Shown here piece after piece: positions 1-13,096 of a stretch of DNA of 34,868 nucleotides. The stretch is taken from assembly GCA_002703245.1 (NCBI GenBank), contig NZTV01000106.1:1-34868 (forward strand), written 5' to 3'. The notes under the pieces were generated by a model that did no database searches, was not told where the DNA came from, and saw only the letters and a list, made by a program, of their open reading frames with translations. Position 1 is the stretch's first letter; every line of letters starts with the position of its first letter. Source of the DNA: Microbacterium sp. GTDB taxonomy: Bacteria > Actinomycetota > Actinomycetes > Actinomycetales > Microbacteriaceae. The translations under genes were made by a program, and so were the position numbers.

Positions 1-2
1 AC

Positions 3-4089
<4,087 letters not shown>

Positions 4090-4199
4090 CGGGCATCTCG
4101 GTGTCGCGATCGATCGCACCGCGGCGGTCGGCGGAAGACCCGCCGCACTCCGGAACGGCTGACCTGTCCACAGGCGCGGTGCGCGTCGGGGGCCGCGAC

Positions 4200-4214
4200 T
4201 ACCCTGGTCGGGTG
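4200..4214 (+). promoter_or_regulatory. Probable leaderless promoter -10 element of recQ
   Basis: TACCCT, then six bases, then the GTG start at 4212. The same hexamer-to-start distance recurs before other genes in this window, which suggests transcription begins at or next to the start codon. No clear -35 box is visible. Confidence 0.45.
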
Positions 4215-6182
4215 AGTGATCCGCAGGCCGACCCGTACGCCGAGTGGGATCCTGACGCCTTCGCGCCACCCGACGACGAGTTCGCCCCGCCGCCGGAGGA
4301 CGAGTGGATGCCACCGCCCGAGCCTGCGGCGACCGTCGCGACGTCCGCCCACCGCGACTTCACCGGCGCCGACCCGGCCGCCGTGCTCCACGAGGTCTAT
4401 GGCTACGACGCGTTCCGCGGCGAGCAGGCCGACATCGTGCAGCACGTGATCGCCGGCGGCGACGCCGTCGTGCTGATGCCCACCGGCGGCGGCAAGAGCG
4501 TGTGCTACCAGCTGCCCGCGCTCGTGCGCCCCGGGACGGGCCTGGTGGTCTCGCCGCTGATCGCGCTCATGCACGACCAGGTCGACGCTCTGGTGGCCAA
4601 CGGCGTGGCGGCCGCCTACCTGAACTCCACGCAGTCGCCGACCGAGCGTGCCGCGGTCGAGCAGGCGTATCTGCGCGGTGAGCTCGACCTGCTGTACATC
4701 GCGCCCGAGCGCTTGTCGATGGCACAGACCACGACATTCCTGCAGCGGGGGCGTCTCAGCGTGATCGCCGTCGACGAAGCGCACTGCGTGAGTCAGTGGG
4801 GGCACGACTTCCGCCCCGACTACCTGGCGCTCGGAGACCTCGACGAGCGTTTCCCGGGCGTGCCCCGCATCGCCCTGACGGCCACCGCGACCCCCGCGAC
4901 CCACCGCGAACTGACCGAGCGGCTCCGTCTGCCGCAGGCGCGCCACTTCGTGTCGAGCTTCGATCGGCCGAACATCCAGTACCGGATCGAGCCCAAGGTC
5001 GATCCGCGCCGCCAGCTGGTCTCCTTCATCCGTGCCCAGCCGGAGGGTGCCGCGGGGATCGTGTACGCGCTGAGCCGCAAGTCGGTCGAGCAGACGGCCG
5101 CATACCTCGCCGGTCAGGGGGTCGATGCCCTGCCGTACCATGCCGGGCTCGACGCGTCGGTGCGGGCGGCGAACCAGTCACGGTTCCTCCGCGAGGACGG
5201 CGTCGTGATGGTCGCCACCATCGCCTTCGGGATGGGCATCGACAAGCCGGATGTGCGCTTCGTCGCCCATATCGACCTGCCGAAGTCGGTCGAGGGCTAC
5301 TACCAGGAGACCGGTCGAGCCGGTCGCGACGGCGACCCCGCGGTGGCGTGGATGGCCTACGGCCTCGGCGACGTCGTGCAACAGCGACGCATGATCGACC
5401 AGTCCCCCGGGGACCGCACCTACAAGACGCGTCTCGGGCAGCACCTGGACGCGATGCTCGCGCTGTGTGAGACCGTCGGATGTCGACGCCAGAATCTGCT
5501 CGGCTACTTCGGGCAGGAGTCCGGGCCGTGTGGCAACTGCGACACATGTCTCACGCCACCGGACACGTGGGACGGGCTCGTGGCGTCGCAGAAGTTCCTG
5601 TCGACCGTCGTCCGGCTGCAGCGGGAACGGGGGCAGTCGTTCGGGGCGGGCCATCTCATCGACATCCTGCGGGGGGCATCGACAGACCGCATCCGGCAGC
5701 AGGGTCATGACCAGCTCGCCACGTACGGGATCGGTGACGACCTCAGCGACCAGGACTGGAGAAGCGTCGTCCGTCAGCTCCTGGCTCGGGGAATCCTGGT
5801 GGCCCGCGGCGAGTACGGCACGTTGGCGCTGGGGGATCCGGCCGCCGGGGTGTTGCGCGGCGAGACGCCGGTGCCGTTGCGGCGCGACGTCCTCGGGCGA
5901 GGCGGTTCGGGCGGGGGATCGCGTCAGCGCAAGTCCGCCGCGGCGGAGTCTCTCGCCGCGGGCGACCGCGACCTGTTCGAGGCCCTCCGTGCGTGGCGCG
6001 CCGGTGTCGCCCGGGAGATCGGCAAGCCCGCCTACGTCGTGTTCACCGACGCGACGCTGCGCGCACTCGCCGAGCATCGGCCGGGCAGCATGGCGGCCCT
6101 CGACGGCATCACCGGGATCGGGGCGACCAAGCGCGAGGCCTATGGAGAAGCCGTGCTGGAGGTCGTGGCCGCCTCGGGTTGA
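4212..6182 (+). CDS. recQ: ATP-dependent DNA helicase RecQ
   Basis: A 3'-5' DNA helicase for recombination and replication-fork repair. Its 656 residues show the full RecQ architecture. There is an acidic, proline-rich N-terminal tail of about 45 residues, then Walker A TGGGKS (91-96) and DEAH (188-191) followed by the aromatic-rich loop CVSQWGHDF. Next comes a RecA2 domain with [12 protein letters not shown], a zinc-binding RecQ-Ct region (C..C then CGNCDTC), a winged helix and a C-terminal HRDC domain. The open frame continues upstream to 3957, but that part overlaps the helicase gene and has no RecQ similarity, so I use the GTG at 4212. Its 3' end overlaps the opposing TetR gene by 43 bp. 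Confidence 0.95.
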   Translation: MSDPQADPYAEWDPDAFAPPDDEFAPPPEDEWMPPPEPAATVATSAHRDFTGADPAAVLHEVYGYDAFRGEQADIVQHVIAGGDAVVLMPTGGGKSVCYQLPALVRPGTGLVVSPLIALMHDQVDALVANGVAAAYLNSTQSPTERAAVEQAYLRGELDLLYIAPERLSMAQTTTFLQRGRLSVIAVDEAHCVSQWGHDFRPDYLALGDLDERFPGVPRIALTATATPATHRELTERLRLPQARHFVSSFDRPNIQYRIEPKVDPRRQLVSFIRAQPEGAAGIVYALSRKSVEQTAAYLAGQGVDALPYHAGLDASVRAANQSRFLREDGVVMVATIAFGMGIDKPDVRFVAHIDLPKSVEGYYQETGRAGRDGDPAVAWMAYGLGDVVQQRRMIDQSPGDRTYKTRLGQHLDAMLALCETVGCRRQNLLGYFGQESGPCGNCDTCLTPPDTWDGLVASQKFLSTVVRLQRERGQSFGAGHLIDILRGASTDRIRQQGHDQLATYGIGDDLSDQDWRSVVRQLLARGILVARGEYGTLALGDPAAGVLRGETPVPLRRDVLGRGGSGGGSRQRKSAAAESLAAGDRDLFEALRAWRAGVAREIGKPAYVVFTDATLRALAEHRPGSMAALDGITGIGATKREAYGEAVLEVVAASG

Positions 6183-7456
6183 GCGAGGGGCGGCGCAGGG
6201 AGGACGTCGTCGAGGTGTGCCCGCAGGTGGGCCGCCACGTCGATGCCCTCACGGTCGTAGAGCCACTGGTACTGCAGGCCGTCCCAGAGCGCGACCCACC
6301 ACATGGCCTCGAAGGCCGGGTCGCGATCGTACGAGAGGTCCCCATCGCGGCGGGCCGCATCGAACAGGGCGGTGAAATGAGCCACCGTCGCGCGGAAGCG
6401 GTGGGTGAAGGACGCGTGCGCCGGGTGGTCCGCCGGTGCCGCTTCGCAGGACAGCACGGCGTATACCTGGATCAGGCCGGGCTCGTCGACCGCATCGCGC
6501 GCGGCGCCGTCCGGCATCGCGCGGAGAGCGTCCGCGGCGCGGGGGATCGCCGCTTGCTCCACCTTCCGTTCGATGCGACGGTCGCGTTCGGCCACGACGG
6601 CGCTCAGGAGTGCTTCTTTCGTCGGATAGTGATGCATCAGGGTCGACTTCGACACGCCGACCGCGTCGGCGACCTGGCGCAGGCTCGTGTCGCCGTAGCC
6701 GGAGCGGGCGAACAGGGCCAGCGCGTCCGTCAGGATGGCCGTGCGTCGCGACCGCCCCACGCGATAGCCGCTCGTGTCGTCGGCGGGGACGAGCGGGGGC
6801 GCCGGGGCGATCGGATTCGGGTCCTCGGCGCGCGACGGGGTGGCGTGGTCGCGGTGGCCGACGGGGCGGCCGAGGCGTTCCTCGTGTCGTCGGAGGGCGT
6901 CGACGATGTCGACCTGTTGCGGCAGATACTGCGCGAGTAGCTGGAGGCCGTCCCACGCCGCGGCGATCCGCACGGCCTCCCCCGCGGGGTCACGGCTCGG
7001 GTCGACGCGTCCGTGCGTGCGTGCGTCTGCGAGAGTGCGGGCAGCGGCCTCCCGCACCTGGACGTATCGTGCGCGCATGTAGGCGTGCGCGGGGTGGTCG
7101 GGCACGGACGCCTCGCCGGTGAGGGCTGCGAACAGGGGGAGGTAGCCGGGCACGGTGGCGTTGTGCTCGGCGAGGCCGCTGAAAGGGAGGGATCCCGGCG
7201 GTGGGAACGGGATGCCGTCGAGCCCGGATGTCTCGACGGCATCGACCACCGCCACCAGGATGGCGTCCTTCGTCGCGAAGTGGCGCAACAGCCCGGGGTG
7301 GGACAGTCCCGCGTGGGCGGCGATGTCGCGCAGGGAAACCGCCCGGTATCCGCGGCCCGCGAAGAGGTCGTGGGCCGATCGGACGATGCTCGCGCGCGTG
7401 CGCGCCGTCTTCTCGGCTCGCGAGAGCGAGTCGGTGGGGGACGTGCTGGTCGCCAC
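6140..7456 (-). CDS. Tandem (fused) TetR-family transcriptional regulator
   Basis: A 438-residue protein made of two complete TetR-like repressors joined in one chain. The first helix-turn-helix is at about residues 20-68 ([20 protein letters not shown]) with its own ligand domain to about 190. A proline-rich linker covers about 205-232. The second helix-turn-helix is at about 236-284 ([20 protein letters not shown]) with a second ligand domain. Typical TetR proteins are about 200 residues. Both halves share the motif DHPAHA and a WDGLQ segment, which points to duplication. The GTG start at 7456 has GAGGAGGT 6 nt upstream. It is divergent from the MFS-GH3 operon and is the obvious candidate regulator of it. 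The ligand is unknown. Confidence 0.88.
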   Translation of the reverse strand: MATSTSPTDSLSRAEKTARTRASIVRSAHDLFAGRGYRAVSLRDIAAHAGLSHPGLLRHFATKDAILVAVVDAVETSGLDGIPFPPPGSLPFSGLAEHNATVPGYLPLFAALTGEASVPDHPAHAYMRARYVQVREAAARTLADARTHGRVDPSRDPAGEAVRIAAAWDGLQLLAQYLPQQVDIVDALRRHEERLGRPVGHRDHATPSRAEDPNPIAPAPPLVPADDTSGYRVGRSRRTAILTDALALFARSGYGDTSLRQVADAVGVSKSTLMHHYPTKEALLSAVVAERDRRIERKVEQAAIPRAADALRAMPDGAARDAVDEPGLIQVYAVLSCEAAPADHPAHASFTHRFRATVAHFTALFDAARRDGDLSYDRDPAFEAMWWVALWDGLQYQWLYDREGIDVAAHLRAHLDDVLPAPPLAQPEAATTSSTASP

Positions 7457-7487
7457 GCGCGGACCTCCTCGGTCCATTCTAGGCGCT

Positions 7488-7508
7488 ACCAATAGGTCCG
7501 CATTTGGT
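7488..7508. promoter_or_regulatory. Candidate operator between double TetR gene and MFS operon
   Basis: ACCAA and TTGGT are separated by 11 nt in the divergent promoter region, close to the two putative promoters. A possible rightward promoter is TTACCA (7508-7513), 18 nt, TATGCT (7532-7537). The position fits an autoregulatory TetR site, but the arms are short. Confidence 0.4.
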
Positions 7509-7588
7509 TACCATGTGGTCGGGTTTGGGGATATGCTCGTGACGCGGTTCGTCGTGGACCGCGTTCACACCGCCGTGAAAGGACACCG

Positions 7589-8893
7589 ATGACAGATCTC
7601 ACCCCCTCGGCCTCGGCCGCAGCCGCCGGCACGACCGGCATCAAGGCTCCCGGCTCGACCCCCGCCCGCACCCCCCGCGGCTACACCCCGGGCCTGGCCG
7701 CCGTGAACTTCGGGGTGTACCTCGCACTGCTCACCCCCGTGATGGTGTCGATGGCCTTCAAGATCCAGCACATCTCGGCGAGCACTGAGGAGGCGACCGC
7801 CCAGCTCGGGATGGTCCTCGGTGTCGGGGCGCTCTTCGCACTCGTGGCCAACCCGCTCGCCGGCCGGCTCAGCGACCGCACGACCTCTCGGTTCGGGATG
7901 CGTCGTCCGTGGATCCTCGGGGGATCGCTCGTGGGGCTCGGAGGCTTCGCGCTGATCGGTTCGGCCACCTCCATCTGGGTCGTCCTGGTCGCCTGGTGTC
8001 TTGTGCAGGCATCGATGAACGCGGTACTCGCGGCGGCGAACGCCACGCTCCCCGATCAGGTTCCCACCGGGAGCCGCGGGAAGGTCTCGGGTGTGGTCGG
8101 GATCACCACCCCCCTGGGCATCCTCGGCGGGAACTTCCTCATCAACTTCATCTCCGACGACTTCGCGCGCTTCGTCGTCCCGGGGATCATCGCCACCGCC
8201 CTGTCGGTGATCTTCGTGCTGTTGCTGAAGGACCGCCGCCTCGAGCACAAGCCGACGCAACGTTTCACCGTGGGCCAGTTCTTCGGCTCGTTCGTCTTCA
8301 ACCCCGTCAAGCACCCTGATTTCGGATGGACGTGGCTGACGAAGTTCCTCGTGATGTTCGGCTACGCCGGCATCGCGACCTTCCTGCCCTTCTACCTGAC
8401 CGAGAAGTTCGGTCTCGACGAGCAGCCGGCCATCACCACGATCCTGATCGCCAACCTCGCGTCGATGGCCGCGATGATGGTCTCCGCGCCGCTCGGTGGC
8501 ATCCTCTCCGACAGGTTCGGCAAGCGGCGCCCGTTCGTCACGATCGCCGGACTGATCATGGTCGTCGGCCTCGTGCTGCTGTCGTTCGCGCCCGACATCA
8601 CGACGCTGATCGTCGCGCAGGCCATCATCGGCCTCGGCGCCGGGTCGTTCATGTCGGTCGATCTCGCTTTGGCCACCCAGGTGCTCCCGAACCCCGACGA
8701 CACCGCGAAGGACCTCGGCGTGCTCAATATCGCCAACGCACTGCCGCAGTCGATCGCCCCCGCCATCGCTCCGGCGATCATCGCGTTCGGAGCGACCACC
8801 GTGCTCGGCGGCTACACCACGTTCTACCTCTTCGGCGCCGTCATCGCCCTCGCCGGCGCCGTGCTCGTCTACCGCATCAAAGGAGTGAAGTGA
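7589..8893 (+). CDS. MFS transporter, probable sugar or glycoside carrier
   Basis: A 434-residue membrane protein with about 12 hydrophobic segments and the MFS loop motif twice: GRLSDRTTSRFGMRRPWILGG after helix 2 and GGILSDRFGKRRPF in the second half. The RRPWILGG form is typical of sucrose/SLC45-like and related sugar carriers. It likely imports an oligosaccharide or glycoside at the cytoplasmic membrane. The start ATG has AAAGGA about 7 nt upstream. Its stop overlaps the start of the GH3 gene (TGATG), so the two are translationally coupled. That coupling is the main reason for proposing a glycoside substrate, which the sequence alone does not prove. Confidence 0.88.
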   Translation: MTDLTPSASAAAAGTTGIKAPGSTPARTPRGYTPGLAAVNFGVYLALLTPVMVSMAFKIQHISASTEEATAQLGMVLGVGALFALVANPLAGRLSDRTTSRFGMRRPWILGGSLVGLGGFALIGSATSIWVVLVAWCLVQASMNAVLAAANATLPDQVPTGSRGKVSGVVGITTPLGILGGNFLINFISDDFARFVVPGIIATALSVIFVLLLKDRRLEHKPTQRFTVGQFFGSFVFNPVKHPDFGWTWLTKFLVMFGYAGIATFLPFYLTEKFGLDEQPAITTILIANLASMAAMMVSAPLGGILSDRFGKRRPFVTIAGLIMVVGLVLLSFAPDITTLIVAQAIIGLGAGSFMSVDLALATQVLPNPDDTAKDLGVLNIANALPQSIAPAIAPAIIAFGATTVLGGYTTFYLFGAVIALAGAVLVYRIKGVK

Positions 8894-10680
8894 TGACCGA
8901 GACCACCACCCGCCACGGGGCGGACGCCGCCACGGGTCGACCCTGGCTCGATGCCTCCCTGCCGGTGGAGGAGCGGGTCGAGTTGCTCCTGTCGGCGATG
9001 ACCGTCGAGGAGAAGGCGGGGCTGTTCTTCCACACGATGATGGCGATCGGCGATCTGGAGGAGGCGAACCCCGCCTTCTCGCTGCCTTCCGCCCGCGAGC
9101 TGGTGGACGGCCGCCACATGACCCACTTCAACCTGCTCGGCGCCGCACCCACCGGGCGTGACATCGCGCGGTGGCACAACGCGCTTCAGGAGATGGCCGC
9201 GTCGACCCGTCTCGGTATCCCCGTGACCTTGTCGACCGACCCGCGCCACTCGTTCAGCGACAACCCCGGTGCGGCGATCATGGCGGGCCCGTTCTCGCAG
9301 TGGCCCGAGACGATGGGGCTGGCGGCGATCGGCGACGAGGCGCTCGTCGAGCGCTTCGCCGACATCGCCCGCCAGGAGTACACCGCCGTAGGGCTCCGTG
9401 TCGCGTTGCACCCACAGGTGGACCTCGCGACCGAGCCACGGTGGGCGCGACAGACCGCGACCTTCGGGGAGGATGCCGAACTGGCCGGGCGGATGGGCGC
9501 GGCCTACATCCGTGGTTTCCAAGGGGAGGCCTTCGGCGTCGGCTCCGTGTCGACCATGACCAAGCACTTCCCCGGGGGCGGACCGCAGAAGGACGGGGAG
9601 GACCCCCATTTCTCCTACGGTCGCGAGCAGGTTTACCCCGGAGGGATGTTCGAGCATCATCTGAAGCCGTTCGAGGCCGCCTTCGAGGCGGGCACCCGCC
9701 AGATCATGCCGTACTACGGCATGCCGTTGGGTACCGAGTACGAAGAGGTCGGTTTCGGCTTCAACAAGTCGGTCATCACGGGGCTGCTTCGCGAGCGCTA
9801 CGGTTTCGACGGACTCGTCTGCACCGACTGGGGCCTCATCTCCGACGCCGAACTGTTCGGCACGCCCTTCCCGGCACGCGCCTGGGGGGTCGAGCACCTC
9901 ACGCCGTCGGAGCGGATCGTGAAGATCCTCGACGCCGGCGCCGACCAGTTCGGCGGTGAGACGTGCGTCGACCTGCTGGTCGACCTGGTCGCCGCCGGCG
10001 ATGTCGCCGAGGAGCGGCTCGACGTGTCGGCGCGGCGCATCCTGCGGGAGAAATTCGTGCTCGGCCTGTTCGAGGATCCTTTCGTCGACGAGGACGCCGC
10101 CGACCAGATCGTCGGGCGTGCCGACTTCCGCGCCGCCGGTGAGGCGGCGCAGCGTGCGGCCATCGCGGTGCTCGACAACGACGGCACCCTGCCGGTCGCG
10201 GGCGGGCGCCGCCTGTACGTCGAGGGGATCGACGCGGAGATCGCCGCGCGGTACGGCACCGTCGTGGACACGCCCCACGAGGCCGACGTCGCGGTCCTCC
10301 GACTGCATGCGCCGTTCGAGCAGCGGGAGTCGATGTTCGAGAACTTCTTCCACGCGGGCTCGCTCGCCTTCCCCGACGACGTGGTCACCCACGTGCGTGA
10401 GGTCGCCCGGGCCGTGCCCACCGTGGTCGACGTGCTGCTGGATCGCCCCGCGATCCTCACCCCCTTCGTCGGCGAGGTCGCGGCCCTCACCGCCAATTGG
10501 GGTGCCAACGGTGCGGCGCTCCTGGATGTCCTCACCGGAGCTGCGCAGGCGCGGGGGCGCCTCCCCTTCGACCTGCCGCGCTCGATGACCGCCGTCGAAC
10601 AGTCTCGGCCCGACGTGCCCTTCGACACCGCCGACCCGCTGTTCCGGTTCGGCCACGGACTGGAGATACCCGGGGCCTGA
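8893..10680 (+). CDS. Glycoside hydrolase family 3 protein (beta-glucosidase/xylosidase type)
   Basis: A 595-residue GH3 enzyme. The N-terminal barrel contains TKHFPGGGP, and the predicted nucleophile is Asp312 in GLVCTDWGLISD. A shortened second domain follows (VAVLRLHAPFE and later PFDLPRSM). There is no signal peptide and no PA14 or fibronectin module, so it should hydrolyse its substrate inside the cell, after import by the MFS protein it overlaps. The ATG at 8893 has AGGAG 7 nt upstream. The frame is open much further upstream, inside the MFS gene, but that part is only an out-of-frame shadow. The exact sugar cannot be read from the sequence. Confidence 0.9.
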   Translation: MTETTTRHGADAATGRPWLDASLPVEERVELLLSAMTVEEKAGLFFHTMMAIGDLEEANPAFSLPSARELVDGRHMTHFNLLGAAPTGRDIARWHNALQEMAASTRLGIPVTLSTDPRHSFSDNPGAAIMAGPFSQWPETMGLAAIGDEALVERFADIARQEYTAVGLRVALHPQVDLATEPRWARQTATFGEDAELAGRMGAAYIRGFQGEAFGVGSVSTMTKHFPGGGPQKDGEDPHFSYGREQVYPGGMFEHHLKPFEAAFEAGTRQIMPYYGMPLGTEYEEVGFGFNKSVITGLLRERYGFDGLVCTDWGLISDAELFGTPFPARAWGVEHLTPSERIVKILDAGADQFGGETCVDLLVDLVAAGDVAEERLDVSARRILREKFVLGLFEDPFVDEDAADQIVGRADFRAAGEAAQRAAIAVLDNDGTLPVAGGRRLYVEGIDAEIAARYGTVVDTPHEADVAVLRLHAPFEQRESMFENFFHAGSLAFPDDVVTHVREVARAVPTVVDVLLDRPAILTPFVGEVAALTANWGANGAALLDVLTGAAQARGRLPFDLPRSMTAVEQSRPDVPFDTADPLFRFGHGLEIPGA

Positions 10681-10689
10681 ACGGACGGA

Positions 10690-10723
10690 GTGCGCGCCCC
10701 GCGCGGCGATGTGGGGCGCGCAC
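10690..10723 (+). terminator. GC-rich hairpin after the GH3 gene
   Basis: GTGCGCGCCCC and GGGGCGCGCAC form 11-bp perfect arms around a 12-nt loop, 10 nt after the GH3 stop. There is no U-tract, which is common for actinobacterial terminators. Confidence 0.65.
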
Positions 10724-10775
10724 AATCGCGACGCGCGACCCGACCGCATGTCTTTGTCTACATGGTGCAAGGGGT

Positions 10776-10830
10776 TTGTCTCTGCGTTGTGGGACACCTA
10801 CTGTCAGAGGTGTCCGCATCCGGTGCGGAC
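10776..10830 (+). promoter_or_regulatory. Promoter with nested inverted repeats before the acyl-CoA oxidase gene
   Basis: TTGTCT (10776-10781), a 17-nt spacer and TACTGT (10799-10804) make a plausible promoter. The -10 box sits in the centre of a perfect inverted repeat, GGACACCT-N8-AGGTGTCC (10792-10815), as expected for a repressor operator. A second perfect repeat, GTCCGCA-N5-TGCGGAC (10812-10830), begins at the expected transcription start and shares GTCC with the first. Confidence 0.6.
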
Positions 10831-10859
10831 CCATCCCTCCGACGCCGAAAGGTGATGAC

Positions 10860-12974
10860 ATGGCAGACGTTGCCGTCCGTTCGTCCACGCCCTCCGCTGA
10901 CAAGCGCACACCCGAGGGTGGTGCGCCCACCGCGCCCCACACGGCCGCCGAAGCACACGAGGCACGCATCGACCAGGACGCGGTGACCGCCGCGCTCTTG
11001 GGGACCTGGCGCGAGACGCGGCTCGAAGCCCGCGAGCTGATCAAGGACCCGATCTTCTGGCAGAAGCCGGGCCAGCCGATGGCCGAGCACCGCGCGCGTG
11101 TGCTGGAGCAGCTTCACCTGCTCGTCGACAACAACGGGTCGCGTCGAGCGTTCCCCACCGAGTACGGCGGCCTCGAAGACAACGGCGCCAACCTCGCCGG
11201 GTTCGAAGAGCTCGTCCTCGCCGACCCGAGCCTGCAGATCAAGTCGGGTGTGCAGTGGGGGCTCTTCGGCTCCGCCGTGTACCAGCTGGGCACCAAGAAG
11301 CACCACGACAAGTGGTTGCGCGACATCATCAGCCTCGACCTGCCCGGCGCGTTCGCCATGACCGAGACGGGGCACGGATCCGATGTCGCCGCGATCGGGA
11401 CGACCGCGACGTATGACCCCGAGACCGAGGAGTTCGTCATCCACACCCCGTTCCGCGGGGCCTGGAAGGACTACCTCGGCAACGCGGCTCTGCACGGCAA
11501 GGCGGCCACCGTGTTCGCCCAGCTCATCACCGGCGGAGTCAACTACGGGGTGCACTGCTTCTTCGTGCCCCTGCGGGACGACACCGGCGAGTTCCTCCCC
11601 GGTATCGGCGGCGAGGACGACGGCGTCAAGGGCGGGCTGAACGGGATCGACAACGGACGGCTCCACTTCGACCACGTGCGCGTGCCCCGTGAGAACCTCC
11701 TCAACCGCTACGGAGATGTGGCCGCGGACGGCACCTACACCTCCGACATCGACAGCCCCGGACGCCGGTTCTTCACGATGCTCGGAGCCCTCGTGCAGGG
11801 GCGCGTATCGCTCGACGGCGCCGCCACCACCGCGACGGCTCTGGCGCTGGACATCGCGATCACGTACGCCAACCAACGTCGACAGTTCGACTCGGGTGCC
11901 GGGACCGACGAGGTGGTGCTGTTGGACTACGCCAAGCACCAGCGTCGACTGTTGCCGCGCCTGGCGCAGGTATACGCGCAGTTCTTCTCGCACGACGAAC
12001 TCCTGAAGAAGTTCGACGGCGTCTTCTCGGGACGGACCGACACCCCCGACGAGCGGGAGGACCTCGAAACCCTCGCCGCGGCGCTCAAGCCCCTCTCGAC
12101 ATGGAACGCGCTGGAGACCATCCAGGAGTGCCGGGAGGCGTGCGGCGGCCAGGGATTCCTCGCCGAGAACCGCATGGTGAACCTGCACCAGGATCTCGAC
12201 GTCTACGTCACCTTCGAAGGCGACAACAACGTGCTGCTGCAGCTGGTCGGCAAGCGTCTGCTCGGGGACTTCGCCAAGCAGTTCAAGGGGGCGGATGCCG
12301 CAGACCTCGCCCGCTTCGCGATCGGCCAGACCGCCGGCAAGGTGTTCCACGGGGCGGGACTGCGTCAGCTCGGACAGGCCGTCACCGACCTCGGCTCGAC
12401 GGCCCGCTCGGTCGAGCTGGGCCTGCGGGGTGACCACCAGCACGAGCTGCTGGCGGACCGCGTCCAGCAGATGGTCTCCGACATCGCCGGACGTCTCCGC
12501 CCCGCATCCAAGCTTCCCGCCGACGAAGCGGCCGCGCTGTTCAACGAGAACCAGGCGCAGCTGATCGAGGCCGCGCGCGCCCACGGTGAGCTCCTGCAGT
12601 GGGAGGCCTTCACCGACGCGGTCAACAAGACCACTGACGAGGGCACCAAGCAGGTCCTCACCTGGCTGCGCGACCTGTTCGGTCTTTCGCTGCTCGAGCG
12701 TCATCTCGCGTGGTACCTCATCAACGGGCGCCTGTCGACGCAGCGCGCGGGTGCGGTCTCCCGCTACATCGACCGGTTGAGCGCTCGGCTGCGCCCGCAC
12801 GCCCAGGACCTCGTCGACGCGTTCGGGTTCGCGCCCGAGCACGTGCGCGCGCCGATCGCCTCGGGTGCGGAGCAGGAGCGCCAGGACGAAGCGGCCGCCT
12901 TCTTCGCCGCGCAGCGCGCGTCCGGCGAAGCCCCGGTCTCGGAGAAGTCCCTGCAGAAGAAGAGCAAGAAGTAA
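10860..12974 (+). CDS. Acyl-CoA oxidase / acyl-CoA dehydrogenase family protein
   Basis: A 704-residue flavoprotein that desaturates acyl-CoA at C2-C3 in beta-oxidation. Length and layout match acyl-CoA oxidases: an N-terminal helical domain with FPTEYGG, a middle beta domain with AMTETGHGSD, FAD-binding helices and a C-terminal ACOX domain. The candidate catalytic Glu is Glu453 in VTFEGDNNVLLQL, and EACGGQGFL lies just before it. Oxidases pass electrons to O2 and release H2O2. That it is an oxidase and not an ETF-linked dehydrogenase is inferred from the length and the C-terminal domain. The ATG at 10860 has AAAGGTG upstream. The C-terminus ends in a lysine-rich tail. It appears monocistronic, with a hairpin directly at its stop. 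Confidence 0.9.
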   Translation: MADVAVRSSTPSADKRTPEGGAPTAPHTAAEAHEARIDQDAVTAALLGTWRETRLEARELIKDPIFWQKPGQPMAEHRARVLEQLHLLVDNNGSRRAFPTEYGGLEDNGANLAGFEELVLADPSLQIKSGVQWGLFGSAVYQLGTKKHHDKWLRDIISLDLPGAFAMTETGHGSDVAAIGTTATYDPETEEFVIHTPFRGAWKDYLGNAALHGKAATVFAQLITGGVNYGVHCFFVPLRDDTGEFLPGIGGEDDGVKGGLNGIDNGRLHFDHVRVPRENLLNRYGDVAADGTYTSDIDSPGRRFFTMLGALVQGRVSLDGAATTATALALDIAITYANQRRQFDSGAGTDEVVLLDYAKHQRRLLPRLAQVYAQFFSHDELLKKFDGVFSGRTDTPDEREDLETLAAALKPLSTWNALETIQECREACGGQGFLAENRMVNLHQDLDVYVTFEGDNNVLLQLVGKRLLGDFAKQFKGADAADLARFAIGQTAGKVFHGAGLRQLGQAVTDLGSTARSVELGLRGDHQHELLADRVQQMVSDIAGRLRPASKLPADEAAALFNENQAQLIEAARAHGELLQWEAFTDAVNKTTDEGTKQVLTWLRDLFGLSLLERHLAWYLINGRLSTQRAGAVSRYIDRLSARLRPHAQDLVDAFGFAPEHVRAPIASGAEQERQDEAAAFFAAQRASGEAPVSEKSLQKKSKK

Positions 12975-13072
12975 CATCCCCCGCCGAGACCACCTCGTCG
13001 CGCCGAGCCCACCCGTTCCCGGCGCCGCGAGGGCACGGTCTCGGCGGAGAGGGGTGGTTTCGGCGGGGATGT
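12974..13072. repeat. Intergenic palindromic element, possible terminator
   Basis: Imperfect 20-21-bp arms (12974-12994 and 13053-13072; core GCCGAGACCACC against GGTGGTTTCGGC) enclose a GC-rich centre. The centre includes a further GGTCTCGGCGG that can pair with the left arm. The element begins on the last base of the acyl-CoA oxidase stop. Its right part, GAGGGGTGGTTTCGGCGGGG, closely resembles sequence at 33774-33791, so it may belong to a dispersed family. Confidence 0.6.
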
Positions 13073-13096
13073 CGTGGCTCGGGGGATACTGGGGGC

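Noticed and set aside
8326..8892. N-terminal extension of the GH3 protein
   Set aside because: This stretch is out of frame within the MFS gene and is Arg-rich without motifs; the ATG at 8893 has a good ribosome site.
10758..12977. A 739-codon open frame antisense to acyl-CoA oxidase
   Set aside because: It mirrors the GC-rich codon pattern of the real gene, has no recognisable domain and no start signal; the plus-strand protein has clear family motifs.
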